Of a DNA stretch of 33,018 nt, positions 15,523 to 23,596 are shown in pieces. The stretch lies in assembly GCF_042432825.1 (NCBI RefSeq), contig NZ_JBHLWN010000095.1:1-33018 (forward strand). Direction: 5' to 3'. Origin of the DNA: Gordoniibacillus chartarius. GTDB lineage: Bacteria > Bacillota > Bacilli > Paenibacillales > NBRC-103111. The notes beneath the pieces were generated by a model. It was not told where the DNA came from and did no database searches. It saw only the letters and a program-made list of their open reading frames with translations. The translations under genes were made by a program, and so were the position numbers. Position 1 is the first letter of the stretch; each line of letters opens with the position of its first letter.

Positions 15523-16453
15523 AAACAAAGGAAAACTGCTAGCGATACTTGGATTCGTTGGCGCTCTTGCCCTGACAGGTTGCGCTGAGCGGGGGGCTTC
15601 CAATGCTGCCGCTTCAAACGGTACATCCGGTCAAGCCGCAAAGGCCGGTGCCGCCGGTGTCGGGGAGCAAGTGAAGTATGAAATCATCGGCATTGACCCG
15701 GGCGCGGGACTGATGAAGCAAACGGCGCAGGCTCTGAAAGATTACGGCCTGACCGATTGGAAGCTTGTCGAAGGGTCCGGCGCCGCGATGACGGCTGCTC
15801 TTGATAAGGCATACAAGGATAAGAAGCCCATTATTGTAACCGGTTGGACGCCGCATTGGATGTTCGCCAAGTATGAATTGAAATACTTGCAGGATCCGAA
15901 AGGGACTTACGGCAAAGATGAGGAAATCCATACCGTTACCCGTAACGGCCTGAATCAAGATGCTCCGTCGGCCTATGCGCTGTTGGATCGGTTTGAATGG
16001 ACGCCGGATGAGATGGCGGTGGTGATGTCTGCCGTTACCGAAGGTAAGAAGCCGGAAGAGGCGGCGGCACAATGGGTCAAAGATAACGCGGCCAAAGTAG
16101 ACGCTTGGGTGAAGGATCTTGCCAAAGAGGAGGGGAAGAAGCTGAAGCTCGCTTATGTCGCATGGGACTCCGAAATTGCCAGCACCAACGTGGTGAAGCA
16201 GGTGCTCGAGCAGCGGCTCGGGTATAAAGTCGATCTGCTGCAGGTTGAGGCGGGACCGATGTGGGCAGGCATTGCGGATGGAAGCGCCGACGCTGTGGTA
16301 GCGGCATGGCTGCCGACGACACATAAGGACTACGCGGATAAATATAAAGGAAAGTTTGAAGATCTGGGAGCCAACCTGAAAGGCACAAAGCTGGGGCTCG
16401 TGGTTCCCACCTATATGGAAATTACCTCGATCGAAGACTTAAAGACAAAATGA
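15515..16453 (+). CDS. opuAC: Glycine betaine/proline-binding lipoprotein
   Basis: This is the extracellular receptor of OpuA (312 aa). The signal peptide ends in the lipobox LTGC with Cys23, followed by an Ala/Ser/Gly linker. The ligand domain shows the two-lobe pattern of OpuAC, with aromatic residues for the betaine cage in VTGWTPHWMFAKY, YVAWDSEIASTNV, GPMWAG and AAWLPTTH. The start at ATG 15515 lies within the end of opuAB behind GAAGGAGAGG. Terminator 16474-16505 ends the operon. Confidence 0.92.
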   Translation: MYKNKGKLLAILGFVGALALTGCAERGASNAAASNGTSGQAAKAGAAGVGEQVKYEIIGIDPGAGLMKQTAQALKDYGLTDWKLVEGSGAAMTAALDKAYKDKKPIIVTGWTPHWMFAKYELKYLQDPKGTYGKDEEIHTVTRNGLNQDAPSAYALLDRFEWTPDEMAVVMSAVTEGKKPEEAAAQWVKDNAAKVDAWVKDLAKEEGKKLKLAYVAWDSEIASTNVVKQVLEQRLGYKVDLLQVEAGPMWAGIADGSADAVVAAWLPTTHKDYADKYKGKFEDLGANLKGTKLGLVVPTYMEITSIEDLKTK

Positions 16454-16473
16454 TAAGAACGATATCCGGAATG

Positions 16474-16505
16474 AGGTTAGCTCACCTTGGTGATCTAGCC
16501 TTTTT
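16474..16505 (+). terminator. Intrinsic terminator of the opuA operon
   Basis: The stem GGTTAG-C-TCACC/GGTGA-T-CTAGCC closes a TT turn and is followed by TTTTT (16501-16505). Confidence 0.8.
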
Positions 16506-16587
16506 CCGTATCTTGGCCTAGCTGAGCGCAGCACCCCAAGGGGCTGAACTCTACAGAAAATTCATATTCAATAGCGTCCTTAGAAGC

Positions 16588-16593
16588 TATAAT
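16588..16593 (+). promoter_or_regulatory. Possible -10 box of the HD-GYP gene
   Basis: A perfect TATAAT lies 27 bases before the start codon. The -35 position (TATTCA at 17 bases) matches poorly, so the assignment rests on the -10 alone. Confidence 0.35.
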
Positions 16594-16619
16594 TAAATCA
16601 AAAACCTCAAGAGGACTCT

Positions 16620-17750
16620 ATGCTTGTAAACGCCATGACCAACGATCGAACCAAGAAATTCATCGTTATCGGCCAAATATCCGTATATTTCGGCCTGCTG
16701 ATTTTATCCTTACGGCACTTCTGGGTGTATCCCGCCAAGCATTATCTTGCTCTGGTCGTTGTCCTGTTCATTGGATTCCTGCCTTCTATACTGGCTCGTT
16801 ATGCTCCAGCAAAGGTCAGGCCCTACATCCTGGTGACTAACGCCCTAGTGCTTGTTTCCTTGATATTTACTCTTCTGCAGGAATGGGCGTTGGCGGGCGT
16901 GTTTGTGCTGGTGCCTGTATTCTCTTTGCTATTTGAAGATAGAACGATTTATATCTATGCATCGATAAGTTCATTAATAGTTAATGTCGTATTGGCGCTG
17001 CTGTTTTTATTTCATGCGGAACAAGCAAGCGAGCATTTGGTGATTTTGTTGGATGTGCTTACGGTTTTCTTTATATTGGTCTTCATTATTTATTTTGTTG
17101 TGAGGGATTTACGCTGGCGAAATATGCTGGAGGCCAAGCATTTGCAAACGATTCTTACGCTATCGCAAAGCGTGGAGGCGCGGGATCCTTATACGCAGGG
17201 ACATTCTCAAAGAGTGGCCTATTTGGCCCGGATGATCGCAAGCAGAATCCCGCAGATGGATGCCGAGCTGGTGTATAACTGCGGGCTTATTCACGATGTG
17301 GGGAAGCTGTCCGTTTCGGACTCGATTCTGCTGAAGACAAGCCGCTTAACCAATGACGAATATGAAATCATGAAATCCCACACGACCTCAGGGGCCAAGT
17401 TATGCAATAATCTGAATATATCAGGGGAAATTGTCAAGGGAGTTCTGTATCACCATGAGCGCTACGATGGCAAAGGGTATCCGCACGGCCTAAAAGGGGA
17501 TGAAATCCCTTTACTTGCAAGAGTGCTTTGCGTGGCGGATTGCATTGATGCGATGTGCTCCAACCGGTCCTATCGGAAGGCCTTGGAAATGGACTATGTG
17601 CGCGCGGAGCTGAATACCTGCAAACATACCCAGTTCGATCCCGCGATTGTGGATATCGTTCAGGAGCTGTGGACGGATATCGTGTTGTTTTACGAGCACA
17701 ATCAAGCTAATAGAGGATTAGTATCTTCGGACGACGTTCCGAATCGTTGA
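16620..17750 (+). CDS. Membrane HD-GYP domain protein, putative c-di-GMP phosphodiesterase
   Basis: HD-GYP domains hydrolyse cyclic di-GMP and lower its level in the cell. This 376-aa protein has five or six membrane helices (about residues 13-165), a short coiled linker (RWRNMLEAKHLQTI), then a canonical HD-GYP domain (about 180-350). Metal and catalytic motifs are intact: H195 region (TQGHSQRVAYLA), H225-D226 (GLIHDVGKL), HHE at 278-280 and DGKGYP ending in GYP 286-288. The membrane part does not resemble a named sensor domain. Start ATG 16620 has AGAGGA close upstream. It probably signals opposite to the GGDEF protein at 20807, although the two are in separate transcripts. Confidence 0.88.
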   Translation: MLVNAMTNDRTKKFIVIGQISVYFGLLILSLRHFWVYPAKHYLALVVVLFIGFLPSILARYAPAKVRPYILVTNALVLVSLIFTLLQEWALAGVFVLVPVFSLLFEDRTIYIYASISSLIVNVVLALLFLFHAEQASEHLVILLDVLTVFFILVFIIYFVVRDLRWRNMLEAKHLQTILTLSQSVEARDPYTQGHSQRVAYLARMIASRIPQMDAELVYNCGLIHDVGKLSVSDSILLKTSRLTNDEYEIMKSHTTSGAKLCNNLNISGEIVKGVLYHHERYDGKGYPHGLKGDEIPLLARVLCVADCIDAMCSNRSYRKALEMDYVRAELNTCKHTQFDPAIVDIVQELWTDIVLFYEHNQANRGLVSSDDVPNR

Positions 17751-17766
17751 AAAGCAGGGTGAGCAA

Positions 17767-19473
17767 ATGAAGCTGTCTGAAATCGAGAAAATCATAGATC
17801 CTATCATTGTTGAGCGAGGCATCGATTACTGGGATGAAGATTGCATTTTATCTATAGAGGAAGTGGAACCGCTAGTTTACAGGGCGGAAGTTGAGGGCAG
17901 CGATCTGTACGACGTGGAGGTTGGGCTGGATTCACAGGGAAAGGTCTTGTACACAGAGTGTAACTGCCCTTATGATAAGGGCCCCGTATGTAAGCATACG
18001 GTGGCTGTGCTTCTGGAAATTAGAGAAGAACGATTCCGTAGGGACGACATGGGGGTTAGTTCTATACCAAAGCCGATTCCTGGAACGAACTTGTCCGCTC
18101 GGTTGTCTAAGCTTGGCAAAGAGGAACTGATCGAGCTGCTTGTTCAACTCTCAAAGGAAGTGAAGGAGGTAGAACTGGCCCTAGCCCTAAAATTCGCTGT
18201 ATATGACAATGCAGCAGATCTAGACCGATTTAGGAAAGTAATTCGATCTTATATAAAGAAAAACTCTGACCGCCATGGATTCGTTGCCTATCGCAATGTT
18301 GCCGATGCAGTAACTGGGGCCGACATGGTAATAGAGAAAGCTCGTGAGCTATGGGAGCAGGGGCATCATCTTCGATCGATGGAAGTAAGCTTTTGTATTT
18401 TGCGGGAAATGGCCGGCTTATTTCAGGCATGCGATGATTCCGACGTAATCGTAGGCGGGATCATTCAGGATAGCTTGGAGCTCGTGCAAGCTGCAGCGAG
18501 CCAGCCGGAAGCCATGCCCGTTCATGACCGTGCATGGCTGTTTTCGCAGCTTTTACAAGAAATGCGCCATCCGGAGCTGAACGGATGGAATGAGGTTCAA
18601 TTGTCGCTCTTGGAAAGTGCCTCCTTCTTGATTGACAGTCCCGAGGAACGGAGAGAATGGGAACGGAAATTACTTGATTTGGAAAGGCGAGAAACAAGCC
18701 AATCGTACTCCGGTCCCTATTTTATGGAAAATATATCCAAGCTCCGTTATCGGGTCATTCAGAGAATGGATGGCGCAGAGCAAGCGACTAAATTTATCGA
18801 GGATCATTTGGACCTGACTGCGTTTCGTCAAATGGCGATTGACGCAGCAATGGAACGCAGTCAATATGAACAAGCATTGCAATTGGCTGTGCAAGGAGAA
18901 CGTCAAGACGCATCGAGAGGCTACCCGGGATTAGTCAAGGGGTGGAAGAGATGCCGCTACGAGATCTATCGTCATACCCAACAAGTAGAGCAGCAGATCA
19001 AGCTTGCAGAGGAGTTTGTATTAGACGGGGATTATACTTATTACTTGGAGTACAAACAATTCATTCGTAAGGATGAGTGGCCTGAAGCTTATGAGAGGCT
19101 GATCCATACGCTGGGACGCAGTACCAGAAATTGGAGTGCAGATGCTTTATATGTGCGGGTGCTTATTGAGGAAAAGGATACACGGAGATTGATGGATTAC
19201 GTCCGAACTAACAAATGGTCCGTAGCCATTCATTACCCGCATCTGGTGGAGGAGTATGCCGAGGAAGTGTTTGATATATTCAAAGCAGTGATTCTGGCAG
19301 AAGCGTCTCACTCTACCAACCGAAAAGCGTACCGGAAGGTGTGCGGAGTAATTGGGCAGCTTGTCGAAGCCGGCGGCCGAGCTCGTGCTGAAGAGGTCAT
19401 CAAGCATCTTTGCTTTCATTATTCCAATAAACCCGCTTTTATGGATGAGCTGCAGCAGATAAAGCTGAATTAA
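17767..19473 (+). CDS. SWIM zinc-finger domain protein
   Basis: SWIM domains (CxC...CxH) bind zinc and mediate DNA or protein contacts. The motif is C65-N-C67...C75-K-H77, in TECNCPYDKGPVCKHTVAVLLE. The remaining 490 residues are mostly helical, with tetratricopeptide-like repeats (for instance AMERSQYEQALQLAVQGER and LIHTLGRSTRNWSADALYVR). In Bacillus such proteins are often beside a SNF2-type helicase; none is seen here. It lies 16 bases after the HD-GYP stop, with GGGTGAG as ribosome site, so the two may be co-transcribed. Function unknown. Confidence 0.8.
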   Translation: MKLSEIEKIIDPIIVERGIDYWDEDCILSIEEVEPLVYRAEVEGSDLYDVEVGLDSQGKVLYTECNCPYDKGPVCKHTVAVLLEIREERFRRDDMGVSSIPKPIPGTNLSARLSKLGKEELIELLVQLSKEVKEVELALALKFAVYDNAADLDRFRKVIRSYIKKNSDRHGFVAYRNVADAVTGADMVIEKARELWEQGHHLRSMEVSFCILREMAGLFQACDDSDVIVGGIIQDSLELVQAAASQPEAMPVHDRAWLFSQLLQEMRHPELNGWNEVQLSLLESASFLIDSPEERREWERKLLDLERRETSQSYSGPYFMENISKLRYRVIQRMDGAEQATKFIEDHLDLTAFRQMAIDAAMERSQYEQALQLAVQGERQDASRGYPGLVKGWKRCRYEIYRHTQQVEQQIKLAEEFVLDGDYTYYLEYKQFIRKDEWPEAYERLIHTLGRSTRNWSADALYVRVLIEEKDTRRLMDYVRTNKWSVAIHYPHLVEEYAEEVFDIFKAVILAEASHSTNRKAYRKVCGVIGQLVEAGGRARAEEVIKHLCFHYSNKPAFMDELQQIKLN

Positions 19474-19814
19474 GAGCATGGTGCATCTGAAAGAACGGAA
19501 CCGGGGCACGCTTGACCTGTGGACATGGCGGTCCATCCTCCAGTGGTAGAGGGCCCAGCTTATTTACCCGAACCGTTTCCGCACTGAAGCTGGAGTTCGA
19601 ACCCGATATTTTAACGATAGCGTTACAAAGCACCCGAGAGGGTGCTTTTTGCATGTCCTCGCTCAAAGCGGGGTCCTCCATCAAAAGCACTAAATCTAAA
19701 ATATTTTTAGGCAAAATTCGATATGAATTTACATGAAAAATATAAAGAGATTGCTGAGATTTTACATTGTAGTAGTAGCTTAGAGTAAAGCATGTAACTT
19801 GGAGGCTGAAACCT
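19474..19814 (+). other. Intergenic region with tRNA-like strings and a terminator
   Basis: There is no convincing gene in this gap. CCTC-CAGTGGTA-GAGG (19537-19552) looks like a tRNA D-arm and GAGTTCGAACCCG (around 19593-19605) like a T-loop, but the acceptor, anticodon and T stems do not pair. A clear terminator follows at 19628. Bases 19660-19800 are AT-rich and should hold the promoter of the receiver gene at 19815; no convincing -35/-10 pair stands out. Confidence 0.35.
19628..19650 (+). terminator. Intrinsic terminator
   Basis: AAGCACCC-GAGA-GGGTGCTT is followed by T residues to 19650. Almost the same hairpin recurs at 21837-21858 after the diguanylate cyclase gene. Confidence 0.85.
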
Positions 19815-20186
19815 ATGAAAGTGCTGATTGTAGAAGATTCGGTGTTCGTGCAAAATGTGATTCGCAAAGCGATTATAGACCAATTTCCCGGTTGCGAAGT
19901 GATGACAGCCGGCGACGGGGAGAAAGGCTATGCCCTATATCAGGAGTTTCAACCGGATATTATGACGACAGACCTGTTGATGCCGAATGTAACCGGGCAG
20001 GAGCTGGTTCGGAGAATCCGGGAAAACGACAAAACGACGAGGATCATTGTCATCTCGGCCGATGTTCAGAAAGCGACCAAGGATGAAGTGGAGGAGCTGG
20101 GGATCGTCGGATTTTTGAACAAGCCGGTAACGGGGGACAAAGTAGAGCTGCTGGCTAAGCTGATTCGGGAGGCGCCACATGCTTAA
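19815..20186 (+). CDS. CheY-like single-domain response regulator
   Basis: This 123-aa protein is a bare receiver domain. The phosphorylation pocket is complete: E7 and D8 (IVEDS), D53 (TTDLLMPN), S81 (VISAD) and K103 (FLNKPV). There is no output domain, so it should act by protein contact, as CheY does. It starts at ATG 19815 with GGAGG nine bases upstream. It overlaps the CheC-like gene by 8 bases. No histidine kinase is encoded nearby; the kinase must be elsewhere. Confidence 0.9.
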   Translation: MKVLIVEDSVFVQNVIRKAIIDQFPGCEVMTAGDGEKGYALYQEFQPDIMTTDLLMPNVTGQELVRRIRENDKTTRIIVISADVQKATKDEVEELGIVGFLNKPVTGDKVELLAKLIREAPHA

Positions 20187-20814
20187 CGAGCTGCAGAAGG
20201 ATTTAATGACGGAGCTGGTTAACGTTTACGTTGGGCAGGCTGCCAGCATGCTGTCGGACATGGTGAACCAAAAAATCATATTGAACATACCGGAAGTCGA
20301 ATTGGTTTCGATCTCCGATGTGAACCGGGAAGATCTCAAGCATAACATTTTCTTCAGCGAGGGGCACCTGATTACATCCTCCTTGAAGTTCGGCCATGAA
20401 TTCAACGGGAAAGCATTCCTGATGATTCCGGCCGATCAGGCCAAAATACTGGTGAATACCTGCTTGGGGGAGGTCGTTTCCGGGACGGACACTCAAGCCA
20501 AGAGCTTGGTGGATACGGATCTGGATGTGCTCAAGGAAATCAGTAACGTTATTTTAAATGCGATTATCGGGGAGTTCGGAAACTTCCTCGAGTTGAAGCT
20601 GGAATATGCAGTGCCGGATATCCAGCTTGTATTTGTTACCCATACGGACCACCAGGTGTTTCTTCAGAATGAAATCTATGTGCTGATTTTGCACACGTCC
20701 TTTTTGCTTGCGGATGTGGATGTGAGGGGTGTCATTATCATTGCGCTGAGCATGAGCTCTATTTCCAATCTGCTTGGTAAAATCGATGCGATGCTGGAGG
20801 GGGCCAATGGATAG
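20179..20814 (+). CDS. CheC-like CheY-phosphate phosphatase
   Basis: CheC/CheX/FliY proteins remove the phosphate from CheY-type receivers. The 211-aa protein carries both copies of the D/S-x3-E-x2-N active-site pattern: D8-E12-N15 in the first helix (DLMTELVNVYVG) and D115-E119-N122 in the second (DVLKEISNVILNAIIGE). A proline follows each at about the expected distance. The overlap with the receiver gene suggests that this receiver is its substrate. It also overlaps the next gene by 8 bases. It lies outside any flagellar or chemotaxis cluster, so it may control c-di-GMP signalling rather than motility. Confidence 0.85.
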   Translation: MLNELQKDLMTELVNVYVGQAASMLSDMVNQKIILNIPEVELVSISDVNREDLKHNIFFSEGHLITSSLKFGHEFNGKAFLMIPADQAKILVNTCLGEVVSGTDTQAKSLVDTDLDVLKEISNVILNAIIGEFGNFLELKLEYAVPDIQLVFVTHTDHQVFLQNEIYVLILHTSFLLADVDVRGVIIIALSMSSISNLLGKIDAMLEGANG

Positions 20815-21760
20815 TCTCGTTATTCAAGCTCTGGATAAGGCGAATATTGGGATGATGGTCGTCGACAAAGATTTGCGGATCGTGCTGTGGAACCATTGGC
20901 TGGAGCGCTTCTCCGGGAGAAGGCGCGAAGAAGTATTGGGCGAAAGCTTGACGGAGGTTTGCCCGAGGTTCCAGGTGAGCACCTATTTGGATATTTTACA
21001 GAAGGTGCTGTATCATGGCCAAAGCCGATTTTGCTCCAGTACGTTGCATAAAGCATTTATTTTGCCTAAGGATGTTGAAGAGGAAATGATTTACAAGCAA
21101 AACATGCATATCACGCCGATCTACCAGGGGGACTTCAGCTATGCTCTGATTCAGATCAGCGATATGACGAATACGTACTATAGAGTGAATAAATTGAAGA
21201 ATCTGATCAAAGAGATGGAAATGGAAGTTAACGAAATCAAGACGTCGGAGAAAATCAGCCGGCATCTGTCCTTGCACGATTCGCTTACAGGCCTGCCGAA
21301 TCGTCTTGCCTTTCATGACCGGCTCGTCTGGGCGATCAGCTATGCGCAAAGGAACGGGGATAAGCTGGCCGTCATGTTCTTGGATGTGGATGGCTTCAAG
21401 GCGGTCAACGATACGTTCGGACATGCTGCCGGCGACCGCGTCTTGATCGAGGCGGCCCATCGGCTGCGCGACAGTATTCGGAGCGTCGATACGGTTGCCC
21501 GGATCGGCGGCGACGAGTTTGTCGTGGTCGCAACCCAGCTAACGAATCAAGAGGATGCTGCATCCGTCGCTCAAAAAATCATAACATCGTTTGAACCGCC
21601 ATTCGAAGTTGACGGAGCCTCCGTCGGCCTGACCGTCAGCATCGGCATCAGTCTCTACCCTCGAGACGGATTGGAGCCTTCCGAGCTGTTGAATAAGGCT
21701 GACCAAGCGATGTACGGCATTAAAGCGAAGGGGAAAAATGCTTTCGGGTTTATCCATTAA
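20807..21760 (+). CDS. PAS-GGDEF diguanylate cyclase
   Basis: This protein makes cyclic di-GMP from two GTP. The start is ATG 20807 (MDSLVIQALDKANIG) with GGAGG six bases upstream. The first 120 or so residues are a PAS domain (GMMVVDKDLRIVLWNHWLERFSG), followed by a short coiled coil (about 128-155) and a GGDEF domain (about 155-317). The active site GGDEF is at 234-238, D193 in FLDVDGFK should bind magnesium, and the inhibitory RxxD site (R225-D228) is present five residues before it, so product inhibition is expected. No transmembrane segment is visible. As the last gene of the receiver-CheC operon it is the likely output. Confidence 0.92.
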   Translation: MDSLVIQALDKANIGMMVVDKDLRIVLWNHWLERFSGRRREEVLGESLTEVCPRFQVSTYLDILQKVLYHGQSRFCSSTLHKAFILPKDVEEEMIYKQNMHITPIYQGDFSYALIQISDMTNTYYRVNKLKNLIKEMEMEVNEIKTSEKISRHLSLHDSLTGLPNRLAFHDRLVWAISYAQRNGDKLAVMFLDVDGFKAVNDTFGHAAGDRVLIEAAHRLRDSIRSVDTVARIGGDEFVVVATQLTNQEDAASVAQKIITSFEPPFEVDGASVGLTVSIGISLYPRDGLEPSELLNKADQAMYGIKAKGKNAFGFIH

Positions 21761-21836
21761 GCCCGGTCTGCAAACGTCCCGCGGCGGCGGAAAGGGGTTA
21801 TGGCAAGCAGGTTGTAAGCTCTATAAAATGCTGAAA

Positions 21837-21858
21837 GCACCCGGGAGGGTGCTTTTTT
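21837..21858 (+). terminator. Intrinsic terminator of the receiver-cheC-GGDEF operon
   Basis: GCACCC-GGGA-GGGTGC is followed by a run of six T. The stem is the same as at 19628-19650, so the operon is bracketed by two copies. Confidence 0.85.
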
Positions 21859-21937
21859 GCGCACTTAGGCTTGGCGCGGGGCTGCGGGCTTAGGCCGCAC
21901 CGCAGTCCACGAGGCGGAAGCGTTTGGCCGCATCGTG

Positions 21938-22246
21938 TCACCCCTCCGTCAAATCCGCCCTTAATTCGCTTGCGACTTCAATCATTTTAGGGATGACGGC
22001 TTCATCGGAAACGGCTACGTACAAATCCCCTTGATAATGCCGGAAAGGAATCATGGCTTCACCGTAGCTCCACATGAAAAAGTCACCGTCGATGGTCATG
22101 GTGGTTGCAGGTCCGGAGACCGTATACGACGATGCGTACGTAAAATCAGGCTTGGCTGCAAAGTACTGTTTGCACTCTTCCAAAGAGATGGTTTGCGTCA
22201 AAGCATCGTCTTGGAATGATCTTGTTATTCGAAAACGCTGACTCAT
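21938..22246 (-). CDS. Small hypothetical protein (102 aa)
   Basis: I do not recognise this protein. The start at 22246 (MSQRFRITRSFQDD) has AGGAGG eight or so bases upstream on the minus strand, which argues for real translation; longer starts lack one. The sequence is beta-rich with an end reading EVASELRADLTEG. FTYASSYTVSGPATTMTIDGDFFMW-type content suggests a small soluble beta-sandwich or PH-like domain, perhaps a ligand-binding module. It has no signal peptide. It is the only minus-strand gene between two plus-strand operons. Confidence 0.65.
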   Translation of the reverse strand: MSQRFRITRSFQDDALTQTISLEECKQYFAAKPDFTYASSYTVSGPATTMTIDGDFFMWSYGEAMIPFRHYQGDLYVAVSDEAVIPKMIEVASELRADLTEG

Positions 22247-22492
22247 GAACGTTCCTCCTGTAGAAGCTATGTTTTTCTTTCGTTTGACCTTCGGATTCGT
22301 CGCGCCGTTAAACATGACAACATACTTGCAATACTAACATATTTTCATTTTACTTTCTTGCCGGGTGCAGCACGCGGTGTTCCAAAACTGAATGGTGCAG
22401 GCAACTAATTATTTTGGCAAAACGGTGAATGCATTTTTTGTCATGACACATCCTAAAGCCATTAAGTTACAAATGTGGCGGCAGGTGGATAA

Positions 22493-23596
22493 ATGAACAT
22501 AGCCATTATGGGAGCAGGGTTATCGGGCCTGGCCTGTGCGATTACCCTGGAGAAAAACGGCGTACAACCAACCATCTTTGAAAAGCGCAGCAAAGTAGGG
22601 GACCGGTTCGTCAACGGGGAGGTGCTGCTTTCCATTTTCACACGCCCTGTTCACGATTGCATCGCCTCGCTTTCCGAGCAGTTTGGCATCTACCTACAGC
22701 CCGTCTCAAATATTCAGCAAATGGTGATCATGTCCAAAAATGAGAAGGCGATTATAGAGGCGCAGCTGGGCTTTACCAATATTCGCGGGAGAGAAGAGGA
22801 CTCCTTTGAAGCCCAGTTAAGCCGGCAGGTGAAGTCGCCGATCCGGTTTCACTCGGAAGAAACGTATGAACAGCTGCTTGCGAATTACACACATGTTGTG
22901 CTGGCGACGGGAGACGGGGAATACGCAAAGAAAACCCGGAATTTCAGGGAGGACTTAACCGTATCGATCAAAGGAGCCACTGTTGAAGGTACCTTTGACA
23001 GATATGCGGTTATGAGCTGGATCGATTACGATATGGCTCCATTCGGCTACGGGTACCTCATTCCCCTCTCGGAGAAAGAGGCTAACATTGTGATCGCCAT
23101 CCCCGATATTCCTTCTACCCGAGGAGTTGAACTTGAGCATTTGTGGGGACCGTTTCACCAAAAGGTTCAATCGGAACTCAGCCAGCCGCTTCCCATTACC
23201 GATCAGTTTCAAATCTCGAAATATCCGATGGGCATCTGCAGATCGGCGCGGATCGGAAATACATTCTATGCAGGAAACTGCTTTGGCAGCATGATGCCGT
23301 TTATGGGATTTGGTCAATATATTGCGCTGCTGACAGGGGTTTATGCCGCATATGATTTATGCGGTCTCGGCAGCTACGAGGAATTAACGGCTCCTTTGCG
23401 GCAAAGCTACGAGAATTCCCTTGTCTTGCGAAGAGCGATGGAACAGATGGATAATCCGGATGTCGACCGCATTGTCCGTATGCTGCAAGGATATTTGGGG
23501 GAAAAGCTGTTCCAAACCAAGCGGCTGAATCCCTTAAAGCTAGCCAGTTATATCATGCGGCCTTATGTGAAGTACAAACAAGGAGTGACCACCTGA
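22493..23596 (+). CDS. FAD-dependent oxidoreductase, geranylgeranyl-reductase-like
   Basis: This 367-aa flavoprotein has the dinucleotide-binding motif GAGLSGLACAITLEKNG (residues 7-23), an acidic ribose contact in TIFEKR, and later ATGDGEY. Near the C-terminus AGNCFGSMMPFMGFGQYIALL corresponds to the GD motif of the p-hydroxybenzoate hydroxylase/geranylgeranyl reductase group, although the aspartate is replaced by N. It starts at ATG 22493 behind a weak GGCAGG. Its stop codon overlaps the ATG of the next gene by one base (TGATG), so it is translationally coupled to a DUF3231 protein. The substrate is unknown. Confidence 0.8.
   Translation: MNIAIMGAGLSGLACAITLEKNGVQPTIFEKRSKVGDRFVNGEVLLSIFTRPVHDCIASLSEQFGIYLQPVSNIQQMVIMSKNEKAIIEAQLGFTNIRGREEDSFEAQLSRQVKSPIRFHSEETYEQLLANYTHVVLATGDGEYAKKTRNFREDLTVSIKGATVEGTFDRYAVMSWIDYDMAPFGYGYLIPLSEKEANIVIAIPDIPSTRGVELEHLWGPFHQKVQSELSQPLPITDQFQISKYPMGICRSARIGNTFYAGNCFGSMMPFMGFGQYIALLTGVYAAYDLCGLGSYEELTAPLRQSYENSLVLRRAMEQMDNPDVDRIVRMLQGYLGEKLFQTKRLNPLKLASYIMRPYVKYKQGVTT

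Noticed and set aside
15614..16324. 236-codon minus-strand frame opposite opuAC
   Set aside because: It is an antisense shadow of a clear lipoprotein gene; its composition is typical of reverse-frame GC-rich code.
19524..19610. Functional tRNA gene
   Set aside because: D-arm and T-loop strings are there, but the acceptor, anticodon and T stems do not pair.
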